Below are positions 40,201 to 46,004 of a stretch of 46,004 nucleotides of DNA, piece by piece; positions within the stretch are counted from its first letter, which is position 1, and the number at the start of each line of letters is the position of its first letter. The DNA is taken from positions 1 through 46,004 of the forward strand of contig CALMES010000118.1 of assembly GCA_937863435.1 (NCBI GenBank). Direction: 5' to 3'. Under the pieces are notes generated by a model, which saw nothing but the letters and a program-made list of their open reading frames with translations, ran no database searches and was not told the DNA's origin. The stretch is from an uncultured Candidatus Peregrinibacteria bacterium. Lineage in GTDB: Bacteria > Patescibacteriota > Gracilibacteria > Peribacterales > Peribacteraceae. The position numbers and the translations under genes were made by a program.

Positions 40201-40432
40201 GGGGAATGCGCTCGCCGTTTCCTCCGACAGTTCGAGTGAGCAATCGGACAACTCTTTTGTAAGCGAAGAATCGAGTAGCGGTAGTTCCGAGTCGAACAGC
40301 GAAAGTTCGGTTACAAGCAGTTCGTCATCGAGTGAAGAATCGAGCAGTAGCTCTGAATCCAGTACATCGAGTTCGGAGTCCAGCACATCGAGTTCCGATT
40401 CTTCCAGTTCGTCGAGCGAGCCGAATAGCTAA
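31232..40432 (+). CDS. Giant exported fibre/adhesin-like protein with three LVIVD-like beta-propellers
   Basis: The 3066-codon product starts at GTG 31232 (overlap GTGA with the upstream gene; ATG at 31268 is an alternative). A signal or membrane segment lies at about 12-32. Residues about 280-1060 are tail-fibre-like repeats (GGTMTG.LTI, SGSSLNISGNI, RGSLSGALLTL, LGVGKISPQTKLDVVGTI). Three propellers, about 1076-1371, 1586-1871 and 2041-2331, use repeats of the form QGRYAYV...FDVSNPS.P (LVIVD type) and each ends in AYIQQLEVGG followed by a linking beta-unit. Residues about 2453-2606 (SAGADYAEWFASKDPDLMPGEVVCID...) resemble a peptidase G2-like region, then helices, a beta-domain (about 2828-2901) and a Ser-rich tail (2998-3065). 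It is probably a long surface fibre. No wall anchor is recognised at the C-terminus. Confidence 0.85.
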   Translation: MSYSHRPYRLSSMLMAVGMMLVPLAAVVMTQASSLNAPGGLLFLNTPEVEIIPKGAMISRLSLGLDRKGSTALIVNTGIRPFTGVAHMTRSVNAVIDNAAMPLFTQEDIFTSHGREAVIHETVYSDDEKIYERRMARLSQNHAAAGTQPVFYGPAAGGTAVASDLSVVPATEDAGVTARRNARLAQLQSVAAAHGTAMPAIRSDASSTAASAGLFSRSLQTVLMALGPATDGQVLGYQNGRLVWIDIDQAYSSLHPVSSGRMPYVQPADGSPVERHYGGGGSQPSASTATSGGSQRDFGGQPINLGSEVTGVLSVGRGGTGLGSIGSGSLLVGNAAGTFMDFGIGTNGQVLTVTPTGGLMWSSVSVTGLSQLYADTHYVKQTGDTMTGGLTINLKSGSLGLNIVQTASGAYLHAEKGLSSSGALAVAGTALLKNDTTVRGTLSGAALRIMGSAGFSGTTVFTKDVRFNSTLTINGQTYSFAGSQTPNGYLKTDGAGNLTWATVSGGAGTFSSGNVLTLGDARYIRKAGGTMTGSLTIDLTSGFLGLNVRQTLSGAYLFAQKGLSTSGSLIAGGNVAARGSLSGANLTVQSGDSYILGRLGVGKISPQTKLDVVGTISGSSLKISGLISGSGGILVQGNATFRGTLSGSLLTVSSLKNCAVLVTNANGSLSCGTATPSFSSGNVVTIGDSRYLRTAGGTMTGNLTVRAAISGSSLNISGNITSSGTLVSRGSITTRGSLSGALLTLSGLRNCDTIDTDSNGNLVCGTDNTASAGLDMGTADNRYIRKAGGTMTGSLTIDLTSGFLGLNVRQTLSGAYLFAQKGLSTSGSLIASGNVAARGTLSGGLLTIMNGNSYIQNGSLSIGKTSVSAGTKLDVVGTISGSALKISGLISGSGGMILKGALMFQNFGNCTLKTDGNGNVTCGTDLTGGGAGTFGSGNVVTIGDSRYLRTAGGTMTGNLTVRAAISGSSLNISGNITNSGSIVTKNSIITKSIFSGAGLLLNGNAMIRGTMSGRSLTVTGTGSRPLLTTDTTTNTLLIGSGSTSLAVTSTGAMTPNLYTGISYPSGYIGSGATSITPYVMKLQGRLAYIANFNQSSGLQPKLEIYDISVPQSPVRLSSTAFGSANQAVSSLIVSGHYAYLSNFQNNQIYVFDVSSPTVPFLIANIAGAADEVQGRYLFGVVPSSGTLTAYDISNPSSIVAVGTAGFSNSTQTSYMAAQGRYLYVSNGTCCTAAFSVFDISNPSNMVKVGTISSSISANVSALVAQGRYVYLASGVSSTVQIIDVSTPSSPTLVKTLAVGSGNNGRRRLSLQGRYLYVTDLSGVVSVVDISNPRVAKTVGTIPYVGTINDVSVQGRYLYALNGSKNAINTFDIGGTYIQQLEVGGIETSQLVVRGNAAVFGELNVAGGASFGRGIYVQGQSAIVNTSTGSNAFTVISAYSGALRIAARGTTNTAHIMFGTGTTYDVQLRRPTGNALQTNANLYAASLSGTQLLIRGSMSGSSLNISGNITNSGSIVTKGGITTKGSFSGKSLTISGTGGSPLMATDIRYGTIIMGSGAMRNSTGAITPQLYVAGRSPGTWIGTGATIAGVQAIAIQGRYVYVNSIISQMQIFNVSNPQKVIALSTLTTGGAENAITVQGRYAYTVGSSQLRVIDVSNPIAPFTVSTTSIGGSSSQVIVQGRYAYLSLGTTFVVYDVSNPAVPLRVGGTTFASSVTKIASNGRYVYGASSTQLFAVDINNPTNPAVVSTTSLFSASGIYGVVIQNRYLYVINDNTRLQIVDISNAASPSVTSTTNIGVTCNTPSIQGRYLYCGVSGGVRVFDVSNTSAVSQVGSMTTGAGGDVMAIQGRYAMVIAPTSRALNTFDLGGAYIQQLEVGGLEVTDLAVAGTARIFGGMDVRGGATFGVGFNAMGPSVIYSTSATGTGTTGLGIFSNTGALRIASRGKLGAFHVQFGTGTTFDVNLYRPTGNALQTNANFYAGSFSGSVLTVTGTGSQPLEKTDNRYGTIMMGTGAMRNGTGAMAPQLYVTSRMPARFAGSGATQANPAAIAVQGRYAYVVNYTANSFQIFDVSTRQPQLVSTTTSGINGPYGVLVQGRYAYVQNYTGTSNVRIYDVSNPSSPVAMGSVIAGGTQANFAIQGRYLYSQTFHSGVFRVTDISNPSAPFVVGSLTFGKYGGGVTVSGRYAYVSNSFGTAATYVVDVSNPATPFTAATISTAFRYSQLKVVGKYLYLGATGGLGMKIYDISNPLSAVLVSTISGNAASFDVSGRYVYIANGSNSLQAYDISNPRVPVFAGATAFGALLQGISVQGRYAYTIDYTNSSINVTDLGGAYIQQLEAGGIEVGTLAVRGNATVYGSLDVIGAGVFGRGIHAQGPSMFNNSSTGAYTLSITSKSGAMLALGSGGAVVPTAALYIETKDSDNIEGIRIRSRETSATQDMFKIITDVSSTNNTVFRISGSGAVYADGVYNSAGADYAEWFASKDPDLMPGEVVCIDPLDDNTVKRCTRDADTNLMGIISTHPAYIGNRITGADGVMPPGYKLVGLIGQVPAKVTLENGPVHPGDSLTSASKPGFARRANAGESTVGVALEAFNGTSGPEAVINVLISRRNQSLTVEGVEQKVLDSIAAMKIEDQVNQMVGDTIRNFNLDDSVTAVVHDQLAALDVAAQVRQLIDQRLSSSGVTLSADGIANVMQKRYGLSANSGATVVTADMFLSGALKATSVTLANLRVEADAAILGTLHAAAIDASGSIVSRSLSVSAGATIQGGLRIDGPVATGSGFSLGSLTLSGSEVNIGSLLDHNSLKVIGGVTINGLAVFFGDVELKGELKLSSKQVGYAVIPQTGTSVTVLFSSGFTAKPIVTASPDYPVLYAVSKATATGFTIRIASPAPETVTFSWIAIPTDAPRTSSGTTMTGSFIAFPVDHAGVPVSTNAIWNACVRNQTILDTDGQPFSCSRYHTDAQWDHPDLHITFTWNGTSDPKILLLPVGYQAVVQEQGNALAVSSDSSSEQSDNSFVSEESSSGSSESNSESSVTSSSSSSEESSSSSESSTSSSESSTSSSDSSSSSSEPNS
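32795..34158 (+). repeat. Near-identical long direct repeats inside the giant gene
   Basis: 32795-32967 and 33575-33747 (173 bases) differ at about three positions. 33269-33390 and 34037-34158 (122 bases) also differ at about three, with a further shorter copy near 35723-35785. The copies are in frame, so recombination between them would change the number of fibre repeats. Confidence 0.85.
40225..40429 (+). repeat. Ser-codon-rich low-complexity tail with 21-base units
   Basis: Short units such as CATCGAGTTCGGAGTCCAGC recur in frame and encode SSSE/STSS motifs. A related Ser run is encoded at 43537-43590 in the next gene. Confidence 0.65.
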
Positions 40433-40566
40433 GATAATTACCAAAGACCAACTACCAATTTCCAAAGATTTTGGAGTTTTTGTTTAATTTGCGTAAAACA
40501 ATTTATATTTCGGGTTGCTAGATTTTGCGTAAATGGGTGTTGGTTTATTTTATTAAAAATATTTTA
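40433..40566. repeat. Intergenic spacer with a copy of the ACCAACTACCAATT repeat
   Basis: ACCAAAGACCAACTACCAAT starts at 40440, a copy (opposite orientation) of the repeats at 7245-7274 and 12600-12632. CCAAA-GAT-TTTGG with a following TTTTTG (about 40463-40482) may be a weak terminator of the giant gene. Confidence 0.55.
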
Positions 40567-40575
40567 TGGTATCGT
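40567..40575 (+). promoter_or_regulatory. Extended -10 box of the SLH-protein gene, leaderless type
   Basis: TGG-TATCGT at 40567-40575, six bases, ATG at 40582. Confidence 0.45.
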
Positions 40576-40581
40576 GTTGTA

Positions 40582-43500
40582 ATGAAACTATCCGCTCGCA
40601 TCTTTGTTGCCTGTACATGCGCACTCGTACCTCTTTTTTCGCATGCAGCCGCTATTACCAGTGCCCAGACGGGCAACTGGTCCAGCACTTCCACCTGGAC
40701 CGGCGGCAACGTACCGGCGGCCGGTGACACGGTCAATATTGCCGCTGCACATACGGTTACCGTCACCTCGGGCAATGCCGTCACAATCGGCGCCAATCTT
40801 GGTGCCAACCCTACGGCTCCTACTATTGCGACTGCTTCTCAGGCAACCACGTTCAACAGCACTGCTGTGTATTATTGGGTGGTCGGGCGAGACAGTTCCG
40901 GCACCGCCTTCACCTTGCAGAAGGCGGCGAGTCCATCCAACTTGTCTCCTACAAGTAGTCAGCGTGTCGATATCACACTTCCAAGCGTATTGCCGACGAA
41001 TGCAACAGGGTTCGATATTTTCCGCGGCACGACTTCCTCCTTCGCGGTAAGCACGACGGTTCGCATTGCCACCAATCAGGCCGCATCAGCCGTCGTTGCC
41101 GATACCAACATAGCCAGCGATGGCACAACGGGTGTCACTATCGGCACATTACCAACCCCGGCGATTACCTTGAACGGAAAATTAACTATGAACGATGATA
41201 TGACCGTACGTGGCGATATCTATATGAGAGCGGCGACTACTACCCGCCCCACCATTAACCAGGGTGCGCGTACCATGACCATTGTGACGCCGGACAGTTC
41301 CACGACCGTGAGCGCGTATTCCTTGTGGACAAGCGGAGGCGATGACCGAGTGGTCTGGGCGATGACCGGCGCGTCAATTGCTTCCCCGGCCGTGCTGCAA
41401 GGATCGGGAGCAGGTATCGTAAAAGTAAACATCGGCAGTGACTTGCTGCACTCACAGCGTTTTTCATTCAAAAATTTTCGGTTATACCGTTTGGGGACCT
41501 CGTCTGTGTCGGCAATCAACGCCTACAATCGGACGTCTGCCAAAAATATATTTACACTCAATGATGGCTCCATAGATAACTGTGGCCAGATCACTATAGC
41601 CGGGACCGATAACAGCAGCGACGATCTTGCTGTCAATAACGTGACGTTCTCGAACTCGCTGAATTCGGCAACAATCCAGCTTCCTGGCGCTGTCAGCAGT
41701 CCATCTGGCCAGCGCAATTTTACGGGCAACATCGTTGATAAAAGCATCAATCTGTATGGACCAGGCTGGACAATAACCAATAACATATTCCGTCGCTACA
41801 TTGTCCGCGCGGGGTCGGTGGCCAACGCCAGGGTCTTTTTCAATAACCTCATTGCTCCGACTGTGGCTGGTAGCGTTTTTACCAGCCCGCATACGACAGA
41901 ATCACTTGTCAGTAACTATTGGTATGCAACCACAGATAATCCTCACTTTATTAACTCGACTGCTGTAGGAAGCTCCAATCCAAACGTGATTGTACGAGAC
42001 AACGTCTTTGAAACCGACTTTAGCGGCGGTACCGACGATGGGGACATTATCTTTGTGCCATCGACGGGCAAAGTAACGGCATCGGGTAACGTGGTCATTT
42101 CCGCTACAGGCAAAACCAGAATATCCGCTTTCGTGTCGGCCGGCGGCGCATCTACTGCATCTGGCAGTATTTTCCGGAACAATACGATTCTCATTCCCCG
42201 CACCGTCACGTGTTCATACATCGGCGAAACGTATGCCGGCAAAGCGAACCTCATTGCGGCGTATCGCAACAATATTTGTATGAGAACCGGCGGTTCAGTC
42301 GGCGGCTATATTTTTGGCGATTCGGGTACCAACGATAACGTCCCGGACGCCGTGACTGACTTGGATTACAGCACGCATTACAACCTGACTGCCGGTGCCG
42401 GACGCTACAATAACCTTGAATGGAGCAGCTACACCCCGGGGACGCACGATCTGGAAGCTGACCCGCAATTTGCGGATCCGACACGCAATATTGCAAGTTG
42501 GGATGCGTCCCTTGGCGGCCCGGGAACGGCGGCGAATGCGATTGCAGAACTGATGTCCCGTAACGACGCAAGCGGCTACGATGCGCGCTATACCGTTGCC
42601 AACCTGCTACAGTGGGTACGGGCAGGGTATGAACCGACCAATACCCAGCTGCGCGGCGCCGGTTCGCCAACCGACGGCAGTCCCGACATGGGTGCCATTC
42701 CCATGCTGCCGCCCGTGGTGTCGTCTGTTGCAGCCAGCAACATTACACTCAGCGGCGCTACCATTACGTGGACAACCAACGAGCTCAGTACATCGCAAGT
42801 CGACTACGGAACAACGACGGCCTACGGTTCTTCTACCACGCTGTCGGGTTCGTACGTGACAAGTCATACAGCCAGAATCACCGGACTCGCTCCATCGACA
42901 CTCTACAATTTCAAGGTAAAATCCGCTGATCTGGCCGGCTTTACCGGTTCGGGGGCAAATGCCACGTTCACGACCGCCGCAGACACCACAGCTCCCAGCA
43001 TTTCCCTTTCCACTCCTCTCACCGGTGCAACCGTGTCGGGCAGCACCACTGTGAGCGCATCTGCCTCGGACAACGTGGGAGTGGTGGGCGTACAATTCAA
43101 GCTGGATGGATCAAACTTACAAAGCGAAGACACAGCTGCTCCGTACACCATTATGTGGAGCACCACCGGCGCGACACTCGGTTCGCACACTCTCACCGCA
43201 ACTGCCCGCGATGCAGCAGGCAATTCGCAAACATCCTCCAGCGTAATGGTCACGGTGACGAACACCGGCTCACTCATCCTCGTCTCATCAGTCAATCCGT
43301 CGCTGGCAGGACAGAGTGTGACATTTACGGCTACTGTGAGCCCTGTCAGTGCGACAGGCGGTCTTACGTTCTACGACAATGCGGTGAGTATCGGTACCGC
43401 CACACTCGGCAGCGGATCGGGCAGGCTTTCCACTTCCTCTCTGACGGTGGGAACACATCCGGTTACTGTCACATACAGCGGCAGTTCGTACTATCATGGC

Positions 43501-44523
43501 TCCACCTCAACGATACTCAGCCAGGTTGTCACAGCATCCTCAAGCAGTAGCAGCAGTTCGAGTAGTTCGAGCAGTAGCTCGAGTTCTCCAAAGCAGCCGA
43601 CAGGTGGAGGATCCCGACGACGATCGGGGACGTACTCGCCGCTATCGACGATCGGAACCAGCGGCTCATCGAGCGGTGCGTCCAGCAGTGCGCCCGCAGC
43701 GGAACATTCATCGGCTTCAGAGCCCGGCCAGCCGTCGGAGACCAGTTTTGTCGACGTTGCACATGATGCGTGGTATACATCTTTTATTGAAACGTTGTAC
43801 CAAAAAGGCGTGGTGTCCGGTTATATAAATTTGGACGGCACGACAACCAATATGTTTGGTCCGGGCGATCCTGTCACCTATGCGCAGATAGCGAAAATGG
43901 TCGCATTGCTCATGGAACTGGAGCAATCGACGCAGGCACCTCGCAACAGAACAGCGCGTAATACATGGGCAGAGGAGTGGGTAGCAGCGATAGAAGCAAA
44001 GACATCGTTGTACGCGACGGGAATTGATGTGCATGCACCCGCTCCGAGAGGAGCTGTCGTACAGATTATTCTGGAGGCACTGGATATCCCTCTTGCAGAG
44101 CACGATCATCCGTTTACCGATGTGCATTCGTCCGATCCCTACGCCAAAGCGATTGCAACGGGATACATATTTGGACTGGTGACAGGCTATCTTGATGATG
44201 CGGGAATGCCGCTCAATATTGTAAAGGCGGATGAGCCGGTCAGTCGCGCTGAAGCAGCGGCACTTCTCATACGATCCTTGAAAGTCGACAGGCAGAAACT
44301 TCATGCCGCGTCTGCTCAAACCCCGCCCACGGTCACCGTCTTCTCTACGACGCAGGCGGTGAATGTGCGTGTGCAGCCCGATGTATCGGCAAACGTTGTC
44401 GCCCAATTACCTGCAAACATGCCGGTTACAGTACTCGAAACGATAGGGGAGTGGAGCCGCATTGCGTTTGATGATAACCGGGAAGGCTATGTCGTCAGCA
44501 AGTTCATTACGTCCCGGCAATAG
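40582..44523 (+). CDS. S-layer-homology (SLH) anchored surface protein with FN3, Ig-like and SH3b domains
   Basis: From the ATG at 40582 the product is 1313 residues, starting with a signal peptide (MKLSARIFVACTCALVPLFSHAAA). Residues about 25-700 are beta-rich with beta-helix-like text (FNNLIAPTVAGSVF, NPHFINSTAVGSSNPNVIVRDNVFE). Then come FN3 (about 712-804, ending RITGLAPSTLYNFKVKSADLAG), two Ig-like domains (about 805-893, ISLSTPLTGATVSGSTTVSASASDNVGV; about 895-983, NPSLAGQSVTFTATVSPVSATGG), a Ser run and Arg-rich spacer (986-1050), SLH repeats (FVDVAHDAWYTSFIETLYQKGVVSGY; a degenerate middle one; FTDVHSSDPYAKAIATGYIFGLVTGY) and a C-terminal SH3b (about 1251-1313, AVNVRVQPDVSANVVAQLPANMPVTVLETIGEWSRI). 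SLH repeats bind secondary wall polymer, so the protein is wall-attached. The frame is open to 40525, but 40582 begins the signal peptide. Confidence 0.9.
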   Translation: MKLSARIFVACTCALVPLFSHAAAITSAQTGNWSSTSTWTGGNVPAAGDTVNIAAAHTVTVTSGNAVTIGANLGANPTAPTIATASQATTFNSTAVYYWVVGRDSSGTAFTLQKAASPSNLSPTSSQRVDITLPSVLPTNATGFDIFRGTTSSFAVSTTVRIATNQAASAVVADTNIASDGTTGVTIGTLPTPAITLNGKLTMNDDMTVRGDIYMRAATTTRPTINQGARTMTIVTPDSSTTVSAYSLWTSGGDDRVVWAMTGASIASPAVLQGSGAGIVKVNIGSDLLHSQRFSFKNFRLYRLGTSSVSAINAYNRTSAKNIFTLNDGSIDNCGQITIAGTDNSSDDLAVNNVTFSNSLNSATIQLPGAVSSPSGQRNFTGNIVDKSINLYGPGWTITNNIFRRYIVRAGSVANARVFFNNLIAPTVAGSVFTSPHTTESLVSNYWYATTDNPHFINSTAVGSSNPNVIVRDNVFETDFSGGTDDGDIIFVPSTGKVTASGNVVISATGKTRISAFVSAGGASTASGSIFRNNTILIPRTVTCSYIGETYAGKANLIAAYRNNICMRTGGSVGGYIFGDSGTNDNVPDAVTDLDYSTHYNLTAGAGRYNNLEWSSYTPGTHDLEADPQFADPTRNIASWDASLGGPGTAANAIAELMSRNDASGYDARYTVANLLQWVRAGYEPTNTQLRGAGSPTDGSPDMGAIPMLPPVVSSVAASNITLSGATITWTTNELSTSQVDYGTTTAYGSSTTLSGSYVTSHTARITGLAPSTLYNFKVKSADLAGFTGSGANATFTTAADTTAPSISLSTPLTGATVSGSTTVSASASDNVGVVGVQFKLDGSNLQSEDTAAPYTIMWSTTGATLGSHTLTATARDAAGNSQTSSSVMVTVTNTGSLILVSSVNPSLAGQSVTFTATVSPVSATGGLTFYDNAVSIGTATLGSGSGRLSTSSLTVGTHPVTVTYSGSSYYHGSTSTILSQVVTASSSSSSSSSSSSSSSSSPKQPTGGGSRRRSGTYSPLSTIGTSGSSSGASSSAPAAEHSSASEPGQPSETSFVDVAHDAWYTSFIETLYQKGVVSGYINLDGTTTNMFGPGDPVTYAQIAKMVALLMELEQSTQAPRNRTARNTWAEEWVAAIEAKTSLYATGIDVHAPAPRGAVVQIILEALDIPLAEHDHPFTDVHSSDPYAKAIATGYIFGLVTGYLDDAGMPLNIVKADEPVSRAEAAALLIRSLKVDRQKLHAASAQTPPTVTVFSTTQAVNVRVQPDVSANVVAQLPANMPVTVLETIGEWSRIAFDDNREGYVVSKFITSRQ

Positions 44524-44588
44524 TTCTCATGGCCAATCACGAGATGCATCTGTTTGCCCAACTGCTTCAATAGATGAGGGTTTTCTGG

Positions 44589-44594
44589 TATACT
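44589..44594 (+). promoter_or_regulatory. -10 box of the last gene
   Basis: Extended TGG-TATACT (44586-44594); predicted start near 44601, five bases before the ATG at 44606. Confidence 0.5.
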
Positions 44595-44605
44595 AAAGAG
44601 ATTTC

Positions 44606-46004
44606 ATGCCAATATTTTTTATGCAGAAACAAACACACCCGCTTCATGTCCGTTTTGGGGCAGTAGTACTGAGTCAGCTGATGCTCGTGTTTGCAGCGGT
44701 GATTGTGTATCCGTACTTCTTTGATTCCCGTGAAAAAATTCACACGCATGCCGGATCGCCTCCGCAGATCACCTCTAGCACCGTCACGAATGTGACGTTC
44801 AATTCCGCAACCATCAACTGGACAACGAACGTGCCGACAACCGGCTCTGTTGCCTACGATCGCTCGACGCGTTTCGCGCTGGGTCCGGTAGCCGATTCAG
44901 TCCTGCAAACATCTCACAGCGTGGTGCTTACGGGTCTCGAAATGGACTCGTGGTATTTGTATGCCATTACTGCGGTGGATGGCGCCGGTGCGGCCACGAA
45001 GATACAGGATGACTTAAAATTCCAGACACTTGTGGATACCGCGCAGCCATTTGATTTCCTGGTGGATGTCGGGCCGATTTCGCATGTCACTCAGGGATAT
45101 ACGTCCTATCTGAGAGCCAGTCTGCGTCGGACAGGCGGATCATCTTTCCCGCTCACGACCTTCTCGTTCCAGAATGTTCCCTCTGGCATTACCGTCTCTC
45201 TTTTCCAGAATTACTACAATACGGTCTCCATGAAAGTGACAGCCTCGCCGGCAGTGCAACCGGGTTCGTATAGTTTTCAGCTGACGGTTATGGCGGGTGG
45301 CAAATCACATGCAGTGAACATGCCGCTCATTGTCGATCCGTTACCTGCAACTGTCACGCCCCAAACCTACCTGACACCGCCACCGGCTATTCCGCAGCTG
45401 GCAAAATGGGAAGAGAATATGAAGAAGTACGGGGCAAAATTCTGCAATCAGGCCGATATTCTATCGATGGGCATGTGGGACGGCAGCGTGTGGTTCTACG
45501 ACGGCACGCGTGTGTACTATCAAATCGCGGACTATCTGAATGATCCGGTGTGGGCCACAACGTGCGCTCAGTATGTGGAAACCGTCTATCGCAAACACGT
45601 GCTCGACAACAACGGTGTCGTTACAGGGTATCGTGTATTCCCGCGCGGCGCATTGATCGACTGGCAGAAGAGCGGCGATACCGAGTCGAAGAGGGCTATT
45701 GATCTCATGGCCAAAAACGCGGCATTCAGCAATGTGCCGTGGGCGGTGCTTGGCGACAGTTACAGCCGTGAAGCCGCTTATGCGCTGAATGCCAAAATAG
45801 ACACCGAAGCAGCCGGCAATGGGCCGAGTCAGTATGCGCAGGAATATGCCGATATTATTCTCGGACATTTGGAGCAATGGTTTACGGCTAATCGATACAC
45901 CCGCATCGCTCCGTTCATGTTTGCGCTGTCTGCCGACAGTCTCATTGATTATTATGACCGCACAGGAGACCCGCGCGTTCTGCCGGCCATTCAAAAAGGC
46001 GCGG
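44606..46004 (+). CDS. Membrane-anchored FN3 protein with probable catalytic six-hairpin-like region (runs off the right edge)
   Basis: The frame from ATG 44606 (or 44621) stays open to the window end, at least 466 codons. A short basic N-terminus is followed by one membrane helix (about 18-38, GAVVLSQLMLVFAAVIVYPY). Residues about 54-140 are an FN3 domain (ITSSTVTNVTFNSATINWTT...VLTGLEMDSWYLYAITAVDGAG), a close relative in style of the FN3 of the upstream gene. A second beta-domain (about 155-250) follows. From about 270 on the sequence is helical and aromatic-rich (MGMWDGSVWFYDGTRVYYQIADYLNDPVW; YAQEYADIILGHLEQWF; IAPFMFALSADSLIDYYDRTGDPRVLPAIQ), reminiscent of alpha/alpha-barrel glycosidases or lyases. 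That assignment is an inference. Confidence 0.75.
   Translation, partial: MPIFFMQKQTHPLHVRFGAVVLSQLMLVFAAVIVYPYFFDSREKIHTHAGSPPQITSSTVTNVTFNSATINWTTNVPTTGSVAYDRSTRFALGPVADSVLQTSHSVVLTGLEMDSWYLYAITAVDGAGAATKIQDDLKFQTLVDTAQPFDFLVDVGPISHVTQGYTSYLRASLRRTGGSSFPLTTFSFQNVPSGITVSLFQNYYNTVSMKVTASPAVQPGSYSFQLTVMAGGKSHAVNMPLIVDPLPATVTPQTYLTPPPAIPQLAKWEENMKKYGAKFCNQADILSMGMWDGSVWFYDGTRVYYQIADYLNDPVWATTCAQYVETVYRKHVLDNNGVVTGYRVFPRGALIDWQKSGDTESKRAIDLMAKNAAFSNVPWAVLGDSYSREAAYALNAKIDTEAAGNGPSQYAQEYADIILGHLEQWFTANRYTRIAPFMFALSADSLIDYYDRTGDPRVLPAIQKGA

Noticed and set aside
1..46004. Alternative genetic code with TGA read as Gly
   Set aside because: TGA ends the sensor kinase, the response regulator, the HTH gene and the 934-residue gene at sensible places, and the giant ORF uses normal Gly codons.

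Overview
The window looks like a chromosome segment of a candidate-phyla-radiation (Patescibacteria) bacterium, most plausibly a Peregrinibacteria/Peribacteria-type genome. This placement is an inference. It rests on several features: moderate GC (about half, by eye), TGA used as a normal stop (so not the Gracilibacteria code), a ribosomal operon almost without Shine-Dalgarno sites, Ser-rich runs in very large surface proteins, S-layer-homology wall anchoring of a Gram-positive kind, and many small unrecognised genes. No taxonomic search was possible.

Left part (1-6.3 kb). The start of mscL on the minus strand is followed by the conserved plus-strand translation and transcription block map, infA, rpmJ, rpsM, rpsK, rpsD, rpoA, rplQ, rplM, rpsI. 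Several of these proteins carry lineage-type disordered extensions (IF-1, S11, L17).

Middle part (6.4-30.2 kb). This is a mosaic of short transcription units on both strands. They encode an inositol-monophosphatase-family enzyme with a lipoprotein, a PAS-containing sensor kinase overlapping a receiver-only response regulator, methionine sulfoxide reductase A, a nitroreductase, a 934-residue protein with a transglutaminase-like Cys-His-Asp site and TPRs, a YhiN-type flavoprotein, a membrane-anchored leucine-rich-repeat protein, tRNA-Thr(CGT), DprA, a polytopic membrane protein, three sugar-phosphate isomerases/epimerases (rpiB-tpiA on the minus strand, rpe on the plus strand), a DUF192 lipoprotein and purC. 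Two intergenic stretches look like independent structured transcripts: 16.26-16.52 kb, with a promoter, a GC-rich 41-codon ORF with the only good Shine-Dalgarno in the window, and a terminator; and 27.74-27.92 kb, with a rod-like fold and a strong terminator.

Right part (30.4-46 kb) is a cell-surface locus read on the plus strand. A small gene combines a transposase-type helix-turn-helix region with a C-terminal membrane helix. It overlaps by four bases a 3066-codon gene for a giant exported fibre protein (tail-fibre-like repeats, three LVIVD-like beta-propellers, a peptidase-G2-like region, a Ser-rich tail). Next come a 1313-residue protein with FN3/Ig-like domains, a Ser-rich linker, SLH repeats and SH3b, and a membrane-anchored FN3 protein that runs off the window.

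Recurring signals. Many genes have an extended -10 box (TGn TATAAT-like) that ends only 6-8 bases before the start codon, so their mRNAs are predicted to be leaderless. Intergenic regions also carry several families of short AT-rich dispersed repeats, often in inverted orientation.
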